Notes under the pieces: generated by a model
Told to the model about the DNA's origin: nothing
Databases searched by the model: none
What the model saw: the letters and a program-made list of their open reading frames with translations, nothing else
Made by a program: the position numbers and the translations under genes
In this document: positions 16,045 through 24,412 of the stretch, one piece after another
How the letters are laid out: each line of letters starts with the position of its first letter
Position numbering within the stretch: position 1 is the stretch's first letter
Source of the DNA: Chloroflexota bacterium
GTDB lineage: Bacteria; Chloroflexota; Dehalococcoidia; Lucifugimonadales; Lucifugimonadaceae
Reading direction: 5' to 3'
NCBI GenBank assembly: GCA_018649665.1
Contig: JABIHL010000053.1
Location: forward strand, 1 to 51,754
Length of the DNA stretch: 51,754 nucleotides

Positions 16045-17595
16045 ATGCCCAACTACACACCCGATCTTTCGACATTCAAAAACCTCGCTTCTGATCACAA
16101 TCTGATTCCGGTCTACCGCGAAATCAGTGCCGATCTTGAAACACCCGTCTCCGCATACCTAAAAACAGCGACCGGCAAGCACTCGTTCCTCTTCGAATCT
16201 GTCGAAGGTGGTGAGAATTTAGCGCGCTACAGCATGCTAGGCACCGAGCCGTCGGAAATTCTCACAACCGGAGTCGGAACCGAGTACGGCGAGGTCGACC
16301 CACTTGAACTCATTCGAGATCGAATGGAGAACATCAAGTACGCAACGGTCGAAGGGCTTCCAAAGTTTCATGGCGGCGCAGTCGGCTACCTCGCCTACGA
16401 CACGATCCGCTACTTCGAGCCGTCGGTTCCGCCGATCTCAGACGAAAAGTCTGGTCTCGACGTCCCTGAAGCCGTGTTCATGCTCACCGACTCGATCCTC
16501 ATCTTCGACCATGTAAGGCACACGATTTTCGTAGTGGCTCATGCAGCGATAAACGGTGATACAGAGGCATCTTACGAACGAGCGACTGCGAAGATCGAAG
16601 AGGTCATCGCCCGACTCGATAAACCTGTTCCTGCAAGCGGCGCACGACGAAACTTCCTGCCAACGTCAGGGTTCACTTCCCGCGACCCTAATCTCGACTA
16701 CGGTTCGGTTGGTCATCCCGACCAGTCGCCGCTCGATCATGGCGAAATCACAGGTCAGCCGTACGTGCCAAACATGACGCGCGAGTACTACGGTGAGGCG
16801 ATCGCCAAGTGCAAGCAGGCGATTCAGGACGGTGAAGTCATTCAGGTCGTCTTCTCACAACGACTTTCAAGACGGACGCCAGTGAAACCGTTCGATATGT
16901 ATCGCTCGCTCCGCGCAATCAACCCATCGCCGTACATGTTCTTCCTCGAACTGGACGGTTTTGAAATCGTTGGCGCATCGCCTGAACTTCTAACTCAGGT
17001 AATCGACGGCAAGATGGCGGTTCACCCAATCGCCGGAACACGTCCAAGAGGCACAACGCCTGAACACGATGACGAACTCGAAAAAGAGCTCATCAGCGAT
17101 GAAAAAGAGGTTGCAGAACACGTAATGCTTTTGGACCTCGGACGTAACGATGTCGGGCGTGTTTCGAACCCCGGAAGCGTCGACGTTGAACAGAGCTTCG
17201 AGATCGAAAAATACTCGCACGTGATGCACATCGTGTCGCACGTAACGGGTGATCTATCCGACAAGTACGACATGTTCGATGCGATGAAGGCAGCGTTCCC
17301 AGCAGGAACTGTTTCTGGCGCGGCTAAAGTACGAGCGATGCAATTGATCGCGGAGCTAGAACCCGACAAACGTGGACCCTACTCAGGAGCCGTCGGCTAC
17401 TTCAGTTTCACAGGGAACATGGATACCGCTATTTCTCTCCGAACCATGATTATGAAAGACGGAGTTGCATATCTTCAGGCCGGCGGCGGAATCGTTGCCG
17501 ACAGCGATACCCAGACCGAGTACGAAGAAACACTTCACAAGATGGGCGCACTGATGCGAGCAATCGACCACGCCGAGGAGTCGGCTGGTGTCTAG
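16045..17595 (+). CDS. trpE: Anthranilate synthase component I
   Basis: The 516-residue protein converts chorismate to anthranilate with ammonia from TrpG, the first committed step to tryptophan. The chorismate-binding domain holds [35 protein letters not shown] and the terminal QAGGGIVADSD. The alanine in PIAGTR is the anthranilate synthase form, not the PIKGTR of PabB. The N-terminal FLFESVEGGENLARYS corresponds to the feedback-inhibition LLES region, with Phe in one leucine position. One small departure is SGAAKVRAM where SGAPK is usual. Its last eight bases overlap the start of a second trpE-like gene, implying translational coupling. Confidence 0.96.
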   Translation: MPNYTPDLSTFKNLASDHNLIPVYREISADLETPVSAYLKTATGKHSFLFESVEGGENLARYSMLGTEPSEILTTGVGTEYGEVDPLELIRDRMENIKYATVEGLPKFHGGAVGYLAYDTIRYFEPSVPPISDEKSGLDVPEAVFMLTDSILIFDHVRHTIFVVAHAAINGDTEASYERATAKIEEVIARLDKPVPASGARRNFLPTSGFTSRDPNLDYGSVGHPDQSPLDHGEITGQPYVPNMTREYYGEAIAKCKQAIQDGEVIQVVFSQRLSRRTPVKPFDMYRSLRAINPSPYMFFLELDGFEIVGASPELLTQVIDGKMAVHPIAGTRPRGTTPEHDDELEKELISDEKEVAEHVMLLDLGRNDVGRVSNPGSVDVEQSFEIEKYSHVMHIVSHVTGDLSDKYDMFDAMKAAFPAGTVSGAAKVRAMQLIAELEPDKRGPYSGAVGYFSFTGNMDTAISLRTMIMKDGVAYLQAGGGIVADSDTQTEYEETLHKMGALMRAIDHAEESAGV

Positions 17596-19120
17596 CCCAG
17601 TCTTCACCACAACAAGTGAAGGTTTCGCCCACGCATCGTTGACCTACGATGTTGTGCCGGTTCGTGCCGTGATCGAATCGCCTCTGATTACTCCTGTAGA
17701 CGCTCTTCGCAGGCTGCGAACGGAAGGTGAATCTTCGTTCATTTCCGAATCGGTTTCTTCAGAAATCGGCGCATCCCGCTACTCGTACGTATGCCCCTCA
17801 GTCGAGAACATCATTCGCACCGGAAAATCAGAATTCTTAGGTGACGTGAATCCTCTATCGAATTTGCGATCACAGTTTGCGAATCGCAACGTTGCCCCCC
17901 TTGATGAACTGCCAGCGTTAGTGACTGGTGCGTTCGGATTTGTGTCGTATGAAGCGGTTCGGCACTTCGAGCCGTCAGTGGGTGAGTTGCCTTCCGACCC
18001 AACAGAATCTCCAGTTTCAGCAATGGCAATCCCGAGCGAACTCCTAGTTTTCGACAACGCCCTTAATCAGCTGCACATCATCGTGTTTGCGTCGAAGTCA
18101 CAGTCGTTCGAATCTGCACAAACTCGAATTTCTCAAATTGCTGAATCTTTAGCCGAACCAACGCCAAGCGAAATATCACGCGAAACGTCCCGTAGCCCTC
18201 AATTCGAGACAGCACCCGAACCGTCCTCCCCAAAGCGTACGCAGTACACCGAAATGGTGAGGCAAGCACGTGAAGCGATCATCGATGGCGAATTAATTCA
18301 GGTCGTTCTCGGTCAGCGTGTGACGATTGAAACCAAAGCAGATGCAATCGACATATACGAACAGCTTTCTTCGATGAACCCATCGCCGTACATGTACATG
18401 ATTGATCTCGTAGACATGCAACTAATCGGTGCTTCTCCCGAACTGCTTCTTCGCTCGACGAACGGAACGGCAGCCGTTCATCCAATAGCTGGTACTCGAC
18501 CACGGGGTGCAACTGAGGAAGAAGATCTTCAAAACGAAGCCGATCTACTATCGAACGAAAAAGAATCTGCCGAGCACGTGATGCTGGTCGATCTCGCTCG
18601 CAACGATCTCGGCAGAGTATCCAAGCCCGGAACCGTAAAGGTCACATCCCTAAAACACGTCGAGCGCTACTCGCACGTGATGCACCTTGTTTCACGAGTC
18701 GAAGGCGAGTTGGTCGACGATAAAGACGGCATCGATGCGTTCGAATCAGGGTTTCCGATTGGAACGCTGTCGGGTGCTCCTAAGATTCGATCGATACAGC
18801 TAATCGCCGAACTCGAGCCTGAAGGACGTGGACCCTACTGCGGAGGCATCGGCTGGTTCGCACCGAACGGCGATGTCGATACCGGAACGATCATCAGATC
18901 GGTCGTTCTACGCAATGGCACAGCCCATGTTCAAGGCGGAGCGGGAATCGTATTCGATTCCGATCCCGACGCCGAAAATCTCGAATCAATCCAGAAGGCG
19001 AAAGCGCCATTGTTGGCGATAGCACGTGCCGAAACAACTCAAGATCATTATTGGCGAAGCGACGATCAGTCTTCACCCGAAATACCACAGCCTGCGACAA
19101 TGCAGTTCATTGGCGACTAA
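17588..19120 (+). CDS. Anthranilate synthase component I, second paralogue
   Basis: This 510-residue protein is a diverged tandem paralogue of the preceding TrpE. It starts at a GTG that overlaps the trpE stop by eight bases. The catalytic region is complete: [36 protein letters not shown] and [12 protein letters not shown]. The PIAGTR motif points to anthranilate synthase, not PabB. It differs in the N-terminal regulatory region ([17 protein letters not shown]) and near the end ([13 protein letters not shown] in place of GAVGYFSFTGNMD). It could be a second isoenzyme with other feedback sensitivity, or an enzyme that makes another chorismate product using the same TrpG. trpG follows five bases later. 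Confidence 0.88.
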   Translation: MSSPVFTTTSEGFAHASLTYDVVPVRAVIESPLITPVDALRRLRTEGESSFISESVSSEIGASRYSYVCPSVENIIRTGKSEFLGDVNPLSNLRSQFANRNVAPLDELPALVTGAFGFVSYEAVRHFEPSVGELPSDPTESPVSAMAIPSELLVFDNALNQLHIIVFASKSQSFESAQTRISQIAESLAEPTPSEISRETSRSPQFETAPEPSSPKRTQYTEMVRQAREAIIDGELIQVVLGQRVTIETKADAIDIYEQLSSMNPSPYMYMIDLVDMQLIGASPELLLRSTNGTAAVHPIAGTRPRGATEEEDLQNEADLLSNEKESAEHVMLVDLARNDLGRVSKPGTVKVTSLKHVERYSHVMHLVSRVEGELVDDKDGIDAFESGFPIGTLSGAPKIRSIQLIAELEPEGRGPYCGGIGWFAPNGDVDTGTIIRSVVLRNGTAHVQGGAGIVFDSDPDAENLESIQKAKAPLLAIARAETTQDHYWRSDDQSSPEIPQPATMQFIGD

Positions 19121-19125
19121 TTCAA

Positions 19126-19710
19126 ATGCTTCTACTAATCGATAACTACGACAGCTTCACATACAACCTCTTCCAGTACCTTTCCGAACTTGGAGCCGAG
19201 GTCGAAGTGGTCCGCAACGACAAAGCAACCATCGAGCAGCTTGCGGCACTTAATCCCGAACGAGTCGTCGTCTCACCGGGACCTTCAACGCCTGACAATG
19301 CCGGTATTTCGGTCGATGTCATCAAGCACTTCGCCGGAAAAGTTCCGGTTCTTGGTGTTTGCCTAGGTCACCAGTGCATCGCCCAGGCGTTCGGTGGCGT
19401 AGTGACAGGTGCAGGTGAAATTCGACATGGAAAAACATCTCCTATCAACCACTCTGGACAAGGCGTGTTCGCCGGACTTCCTCAGCCGTTCGAGGCTGTT
19501 AGATATCACTCATTGGCGGTAGAACAAGAGACTGTCCCCGACGTGTTCGAAGTCACCGCCAGCACCGAGAACGGCATAATCATGGGAATCAAGCACAAGG
19601 AACTCGACGTCGAAGGCGTGCAGTTCCATCCCGAGTCGATCATGACTGAAGCAGGGAAAGAACTACTCCAAAACTTCCTCGACAAGCCATCACCCGTAAC
19701 CGGCCAATAG
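19126..19710 (+). CDS. trpG: Anthranilate synthase component II (glutamine amidotransferase)
   Basis: A 194-residue class I glutamine amidotransferase that supplies ammonia to TrpE. The nucleophile is Cys79 (GVCLGHQ), and the other triad members are His168 and Glu170 (VQFHPES). [13 protein letters not shown] is the standard N-terminus; the ATG at 19126 is used because it begins this motif, six bases after the end of the second trpE-like gene. TrpG proteins of this length often serve both anthranilate and aminodeoxychorismate synthases, so it may partner with either upstream paralogue. Confidence 0.96.
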   Translation: MLLLIDNYDSFTYNLFQYLSELGAEVEVVRNDKATIEQLAALNPERVVVSPGPSTPDNAGISVDVIKHFAGKVPVLGVCLGHQCIAQAFGGVVTGAGEIRHGKTSPINHSGQGVFAGLPQPFEAVRYHSLAVEQETVPDVFEVTASTENGIIMGIKHKELDVEGVQFHPESIMTEAGKELLQNFLDKPSPVTGQ

Positions 19711-19789
19711 CCAGTTTTCACACAGCCCACAATCCCGACTCCCAACAACAATCAATTCAGACCCAAAGAACCAAACTGAAGTTAAAAAG

Positions 19790-20836
19790 ATGAATATTCA
19801 ACAGGCTATACAGGCGGCGGTCGAAGGTACTGATCTTGAGCAAGATCAGGCGGCCGACGCCATGCGTGAAATTATGGCTGGCGAAGCCACCCCGGCTCAG
19901 TTCGGTGCGTTCGTCACTGCTATGCGGATGAAAGGCGAAACCCCTTCCGAAATTGCTGGCATGGCAAGCGTTATGCGAGAGGTTTCGCTCCACGTCGATA
20001 CTGATGTCGACATGATCGACACGTGCGGCACGGGCGGCAGCGGACTCAACTGGTTCAACATCTCAACAGCCTCCGCATTTGTAGTCGTCGGAGCGGGTGT
20101 GCCGGTCGCCAAGCATGGCAACCGAGCGATGTCGGGTTCGACAGGCAGTGCCGACGTTCTTGAAGCTCTAGGAGTGAACATCACTCTCGGTCCGGAAGGC
20201 GTTAAAAACTGCTTCACCAAATCTGAAGTCGGATTCATGTTCGCCCAGGCGTTTCACCCTGCAATGAAGTTCGCAGGTCCTCTTCGACCGCAGCTTGGGA
20301 TACGGACGATATTCAACTTTCTGGGTCCACTAACGAACCCTGCCGGAGTAAAGCGACAGGTGATCGGTGTGTCCGATGCTGCGTTCGCCGAGAAAATAGC
20401 CAAAACTCTTGAAATTCTCGGCACTGAGTATGCATTCGTGGTGAACGCCGAATCAGGTGCTGACGAAATCGATATCGAAGGACAAACGCTGCTTTACCAA
20501 GTGAACAAAGACGGCCTAAAACGTCGCCGAACCCGACCCGCTGACTTCGGACTCCAAGAAGGTCTTCGAGAACACTTGACGGTCGAATCTACAGCAGAAT
20601 CTGCTCAGATCATCAAAGACATCTTCGCCGGGGCAGGAAGCGGTCACAACCCGCCTATCGCACCCGAGACTTCACGCCGAAACGTCGTCGTTCTCAACTC
20701 AGCAGCCGCTCTTATGGCGGCTGGAAAAGCAGTTGCGTTCCAAGAAGCAGCAGCGATGGCTCAGGATTCAATCGACTCAGGTGCGGCTCAAGAAAAACTA
20801 ACTTCGTTAGTCAAAGTAAGTCAGGCACAGTCTTGA
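19790..20836 (+). CDS. trpD: Anthranilate phosphoribosyltransferase
   Basis: The 348-residue enzyme transfers phosphoribose from PRPP to anthranilate. The PRPP-binding glycine-rich loop is DTCGTGGSGLNWFNIS (GTGGSG at 80-85), followed by KHGNR at 108-112 and SGSTGSADVLEALG, all diagnostic for TrpD. Length is normal. It lies 79 bases after trpG and its TGA stop overlaps the TTG start of trpC, which implies coupling. The loop shows Ser84 and Leu-Asn-Trp where D-G-x-N-T-F is more usual, a mild family variation. Confidence 0.96.
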   Translation: MNIQQAIQAAVEGTDLEQDQAADAMREIMAGEATPAQFGAFVTAMRMKGETPSEIAGMASVMREVSLHVDTDVDMIDTCGTGGSGLNWFNISTASAFVVVGAGVPVAKHGNRAMSGSTGSADVLEALGVNITLGPEGVKNCFTKSEVGFMFAQAFHPAMKFAGPLRPQLGIRTIFNFLGPLTNPAGVKRQVIGVSDAAFAEKIAKTLEILGTEYAFVVNAESGADEIDIEGQTLLYQVNKDGLKRRRTRPADFGLQEGLREHLTVESTAESAQIIKDIFAGAGSGHNPPIAPETSRRNVVVLNSAAALMAAGKAVAFQEAAAMAQDSIDSGAAQEKLTSLVKVSQAQS

Positions 20837-21648
20837 TCGAAATACCAGGCATTCTCGGTGAGATCGTAGAAAAGCGACTTGTCTCGATCCAGCAAGCCAA
20901 GAAAAAACGCCCCGAGTCGGAATTGCGATTAATTGCCGAAAATGCGAGCGTTCCACTGTCGTTGCAGCGAAGCATCGCTTCGAAGAGCGGAATATCTCTA
21001 ATCGCTGAAATGAAAAGATCTTCACCATCGGCAGGATCGCTCGATCCCGATCTCGACCCAGCGCATCGAGCCGGACTCTACAGCAACGCTGGTGCAGCTG
21101 CGATCTCAGTTCTAACTGAACCCGATTACTTCTCAGGTTCTATCGAGGATCTGGCCGCTGTTTCGATAATCGCTCGCGCCTCTCGTGTGCCTGTGTTGAG
21201 AAAAGACTTCATCGTCGACGAATACCAAATTCACGAAGCAAGAGCCGCCGGAGCCGACTGCATCCTCCTGATAATCGCCTGCCTCGACCCAAAACAGTAC
21301 GCCGATCTATTTGCAGTTTCGACAGCGATGGGAATGGACGTATTAGTCGAAGTTTTCGACGAGCCCGAACTCGATATAGCGCTAACTGAAGTCGACCCTC
21401 ACATCGTCGGAATAAACAATCGCAATCTCAAAACACTGAAAACCTCGCTCTCAGTGTTCGAAACTCTTGCCCGGAAAATACCGGACGATCGGATTCGAGT
21501 CGCAGAGAGCGGAATGAAGGATTCTGGCGACGTTGAGCGCATGGGCTACGCCGGCGCGAAAGCCGTGCTGGTTGGCGAGTCGTTGATGAAAGCCGGAAAC
21601 GACGTAAGCGAACTAGCCGAGGCAATGGCCGCCGTGGAAGTCGGGTAG
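20833..21648 (+). CDS. trpC: Indole-3-glycerol phosphate synthase
   Basis: This 271-residue TIM-barrel enzyme closes the indole ring of CdRP. IAEMKRSSPSAG (around 57-68) contains the catalytic lysine, and VLRKDFIVDEYQI, GADCILLI, VGINNRNLKT and VAESGM are the other strand-end motifs, all present. The TTG start overlaps the trpD stop. It is a monofunctional TrpC, with trpF encoded separately four bases downstream. Confidence 0.96.
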   Translation: MIEIPGILGEIVEKRLVSIQQAKKKRPESELRLIAENASVPLSLQRSIASKSGISLIAEMKRSSPSAGSLDPDLDPAHRAGLYSNAGAAAISVLTEPDYFSGSIEDLAAVSIIARASRVPVLRKDFIVDEYQIHEARAAGADCILLIIACLDPKQYADLFAVSTAMGMDVLVEVFDEPELDIALTEVDPHIVGINNRNLKTLKTSLSVFETLARKIPDDRIRVAESGMKDSGDVERMGYAGAKAVLVGESLMKAGNDVSELAEAMAAVEVG

Positions 21649-21652
21649 CTCA

Positions 21653-22306
21653 GTGTCGAGCTCAACAAAAATCAAAATTTGTGGTCTACGCAGCGCAGAA
21701 GCCTCAATTGTGGCGTCTGATGCCGGAGCGGATTTTCTCGGATTCAACTTTGTTGAGGGAGTACGTCGCCAGATTCAACTTGCCGATGCTACGCAAATAC
21801 TGACGGACTACCGAGAAGGCAGAAATACACCGAACCGTCCCGGGTTAGTGGGTCTGTTTAGGGATCAGGACGTCTACGAAGTGAACGAAACAGCTCGTAA
21901 TCTCCAACTCGACTATCTCCAGCTGTGCGGCGATGAAGACGATGAGTACATCTCGAAAGTAGAACTCCCCGTTTTCAAGCAATTATTTGTCAAACAGGGA
22001 AGCACTCCATCGGACGTCGATGAAATGGTTTCGCCTTTTCTTTCAGACGGTCACGGAATCGTCCTCGATAGTTTCACCAAAGGCGCACTCGGTGGATCAG
22101 GAAAATCGTTCGACTGGGCCAGTGCCGAAAGGGTAGCCAATCGTGAGAAAGTTTTCCTCGCAGGCGGGCTCAATCCCGAAAACGTCCAGAGCGCAATCGA
22201 ACAGCTGGCACCTTGGGGCGTAGACGTTGCGAGCGGCGTAGAAACCGACGGCGTGAAAGATCCCGATCGCATTCGAGCGTTCATTGAAGAGGCACGTAAC
22301 GCCTAA
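21653..22306 (+). CDS. trpF: Phosphoribosylanthranilate isomerase
   Basis: A 217-residue TIM-barrel isomerase that converts phosphoribosylanthranilate to CdRP. Typical elements are KICGLRSAE with the catalytic cysteine, FLGFNFVEGVRR, LDYLQLCGDE, and LAGGLNPENV near the phosphate site with VDVASGVETDGVKD at the end. The GTG start at 21653 follows the trpC stop by four bases. It is the last gene of the visible trp operon; trpB and trpA do not follow. Confidence 0.95.
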   Translation: MSSSTKIKICGLRSAEASIVASDAGADFLGFNFVEGVRRQIQLADATQILTDYREGRNTPNRPGLVGLFRDQDVYEVNETARNLQLDYLQLCGDEDDEYISKVELPVFKQLFVKQGSTPSDVDEMVSPFLSDGHGIVLDSFTKGALGGSGKSFDWASAERVANREKVFLAGGLNPENVQSAIEQLAPWGVDVASGVETDGVKDPDRIRAFIEEARNA

Positions 22307-22409
22307 ATTCGTGAATCCGTCGAAACGCCTAGTCCCCTGAAACGGGTCCATTCGACTGGCTAATTTCCAACTGCCCGGCGTAGACTGCTGCGGCATTCGA
22401 AACTCTCAC

Positions 22410-22432
22410 GCCCGATCACACACATGTCGGGC
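22410..22432. other. Stem-loop after trpF, before the oxidoreductase gene
   Basis: GCCCGA (22410-22415) pairs with TCGGGC (22427-22432) around 11 bases. There is no T-run, so it is not a clear terminator. It could still be part of the 3' end of the trp transcript or the leader of the next gene. Confidence 0.4.
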
Positions 22433-22460
22433 AATACAAAATTCTGGAGTACCGATCTCA

Positions 22461-23474
22461 ATGGCCGACAAACTGCGAATGGCTCAGTACGGAACGAAGC
22501 ACGGACACGCTGAAGGCGTTTTACAGGTTATGCTCGACCACCCAGAAGTCGAAGTAGTAAGCGTTTTCGAGCCAGATGAAGCACGGCGATCACAGGTCGA
22601 AAACAGCGACAGCGCATTTGGCAAAGTCGAGTTCGTGGACGACCCATATGAGTTCCTCGATGACCCATCGGTGGTGTGCGTAACATCCGAAGGAACAAAC
22701 AAAGAAAGCCTCGGATTCACCGAAGAAATCGTTTCAGCCGGAAAGCACGTGTTCTACGACAAACCCGCTGGCAACGACTACAGCCGATTCGAAAATATCG
22801 TTGAAATCGCCCGTGCCCAAGACACGATGCTCCAAATGGGCTACATGTTCCGCAAGCACGATGGCTTCGAACGAATCGCCAACTGGGCACGTTCAGGCTT
22901 TCTCGGTCACATATTCCAAGTTCGAGCCCACATGTCGACCTCGCTCCCAGAGAAAAACCCAGAGGGAATTCAAACCGGCAAAGAAGGGGTTTCTCACTTC
23001 AAAGCCGGCGTAATGTACGACCTCGGTGGGCACATGCTCGATCAGGTCGTGTGGATACTCGGTCGACCCAATAAAGTCTCTCGATTCTTCCAGAATTCCG
23101 CCTCAGAAACCCGCGAAATGATGGACAACACGCTCGGCGTGTTCGAATACAGCAACGCGATTGCAACAGTCGATATCGCCGCGATCGAAGTAAAGCCGAT
23201 GGCACGTCGATTCGAGGTTTACGGAACGAAAGGCACCGCAATCATGGAGCCGTTCGAGCCTGCCGATACGATCAACCTCACTCTCGAAGAAGATCAGGGC
23301 GAGTACAAAAAGGGCATCAACGTGATCAAGATCGAAGATCGTGCACGCTACGTCGATACGTTCGCCGAACTCGTGCGAAACATCAAAGGCGAATCTGAGC
23401 AGCTCCGCACCCTCGATCATGAACTCCTAGTACAAGAGACCCTAATGCGTGCCACCGGTGGCCTAGCCGGGTAG
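22461..23474 (+). CDS. Gfo/Idh/MocA family oxidoreductase
   Basis: The 337-residue protein has an N-terminal Rossmann domain (about 1-125) and a C-terminal Gfo/Idh/MocA alpha/beta domain. The family EKP motif appears as DKP in VFYDKPAGNDYS, and the C-terminal part shows the LGGHMLDQVVW helix with the catalytic-region histidine. Members oxidise or reduce sugars, inositols and similar compounds with NAD(P). The N-terminus, RMAQYGTKHGHAEG, is not the usual GxGxxG; TKHGHA takes its place, as in other members of a subgroup with unknown substrate. It is downstream of the trp operon by 154 bases and seems unrelated to it. Confidence 0.88.
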   Translation: MADKLRMAQYGTKHGHAEGVLQVMLDHPEVEVVSVFEPDEARRSQVENSDSAFGKVEFVDDPYEFLDDPSVVCVTSEGTNKESLGFTEEIVSAGKHVFYDKPAGNDYSRFENIVEIARAQDTMLQMGYMFRKHDGFERIANWARSGFLGHIFQVRAHMSTSLPEKNPEGIQTGKEGVSHFKAGVMYDLGGHMLDQVVWILGRPNKVSRFFQNSASETREMMDNTLGVFEYSNAIATVDIAAIEVKPMARRFEVYGTKGTAIMEPFEPADTINLTLEEDQGEYKKGINVIKIEDRARYVDTFAELVRNIKGESEQLRTLDHELLVQETLMRATGGLAG

Positions 23475-23489
23475 ACGCTCAAACCTATA

Positions 23490-23579
23490 CAACGGTTCTC
23501 CCTCCCAGAGTGGGAGAGAGTTAGTGGGTGGGAGACTGCGACGCGTGACTGAGTCGTCAGACGACGATGGAACCAAACG
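23490..23579. repeat. Intergenic palindromic repeat, family A copy 2
   Basis: Same layout as the copy at 4591-4678: a pyrimidine/purine hairpin (CTCCCTCCCA with TGGGAGAGAG, one mismatch), the GTTAG-TGGGTGGGAGACTGCGACGCG linker, the hairpin GTCGTC-A-GACGAC and the tail ATGGAACCAAACG. A truncated unit, GTCATC-C-GATGAC at 23595-23607, follows. Confidence 0.8.
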
Positions 23580-23616
23580 CCAACGCGGAGCCGAGTCATC
23601 CGATGACGAGCGCGAC

Positions 23617-23690
23617 CAACGGTCCCCCTTCCAGATGGAAGGGGTTAGGGGTAGGAGAATTGCGACGCGCGACCAAGTCGTTCGACGACG
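23617..23690. repeat. Intergenic palindromic repeat, family A copy 3
   Basis: CCCCTTCC and GGAAGGGG flank AGAT, then GTTAGGGG-TAGGAGAATTGCGACGCG leads to a second hairpin GTCGTT-C-GACGAC. It is adjacent to copy 2 in the same orientation, in the convergent gap between the oxidoreductase and pentapeptide genes. The ATGGAACCAAACG tail is missing here. Confidence 0.78.
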
Positions 23691-23710
23691 CCCGGAGCTA
23701 ACGCAAAACG

Positions 23711-24133
23711 CTACCCGTGGGCGCGAACGTCGACACCTTCGGGCCAAGCGACTTTGAAAATGGCAGCCGTCTTGAAGATGGCACCTTCAATCGTCGCCTC
23801 GCGAAGAACGCATCGGTACATGTTTGCACCCGATAGATCAGCGTTCGATAAATCCGCCCCAGTGCAATTCGTGCGGTAGAGCGTCGCCTTCTTCATCGAC
23901 GCGCCAGAAAGATTAGCCCTTCTAAGACTCGCCTCGGAAAACACTGCCTCATCGAGATTCGCACTGGAAAAATCAGTTCGCTCTAACAAAGCCCGAGAGA
24001 AATTTCGGCCTCGCAGATCGCGCCCCGAGAGATCGGCACCCCTCAGATCCAGCTGCTCTGGAGAATTCGCACGATGCCATGCGCTCAAATCTTCGGCTGA
24101 TCCGTTAAGCACATCAAAATGTTCCTGATTCAT
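23711..24133 (-). CDS. Pentapeptide-repeat protein
   Basis: The 140-residue product is mostly tandem pentapeptides of the A(D/N)LxX type from about residue 28 to 125, for example LRGADLSGRDL, FSSANLDEAVF and LSNADLSGANM. These fold into a right-handed square beta-helix. The N-terminal 25 residues are a short acidic helix-like segment (SAEDLSAWHRANSPEQ), and the C-terminus ends in KVAWPEGVDV. No enzymatic domain or transmembrane segment is seen, and the function is not predictable. The end of the gene lies only 20 bases from a palindromic repeat. Confidence 0.9.
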   Translation of the reverse strand: MNQEHFDVLNGSAEDLSAWHRANSPEQLDLRGADLSGRDLRGRNFSRALLERTDFSSANLDEAVFSEASLRRANLSGASMKKATLYRTNCTGADLSNADLSGANMYRCVLREATIEGAIFKTAAIFKVAWPEGVDVRAHG

Positions 24134-24222
24134 CCGACGATTATGTGGGCATACTCGCCCTGAGTCGAATTTGATCGTGAAGATTTCATCGTTTTTCTGA
24201 TGAAGCGCTCAATGTGCGAGAT

Positions 24223-24262
24223 TTTGAAACACCTTTGAAACACGTTTCGGTTAACTTATATT
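24223..24262 (+). promoter_or_regulatory. Glutamine synthetase promoter with an 11-bp-spaced direct repeat
   Basis: TTGAAA (24235-24240) and TATATT (24257-24262) with a 16-base spacer form a good sigma-70-type promoter. The decamer TTTGAAACAC occurs twice, at 24223-24232 and 24234-24243, exactly 11 bases apart, so the second copy covers the -35 box. One-helical-turn spacing over a -35 box suggests a regulator site, plausibly for nitrogen control. The leader to the start codon would be about 145 bases. Confidence 0.6.
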
Positions 24263-24412
24263 GAGATCGTTTGGTTAGAGGCTATGCCTCCGCTATCCGT
24301 CAGCGCAGTTCGCACGTAAAATGCTCGCTGCGCTAATGAACGACTGATTGTCAGAATCAACGAATCTGACCATCACGGTGCCAGCAAGAAAAAATGCACG
24401 AGGAAGTAATAA

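Noticed and set aside
17588-19120. Second trpE-like gene as pabB (aminodeoxychorismate synthase)
   Set aside because: The motif is PIAGTR, the anthranilate synthase form, where PabB usually has PIKGTR. The alternative is kept as a test in the findings.
23490-23690. CRISPR-like array
   Set aside because: The units are only two to three, of about 75-90 bases with internal palindromes and no uniform spacers, so this is a dispersed repeat, not an array.
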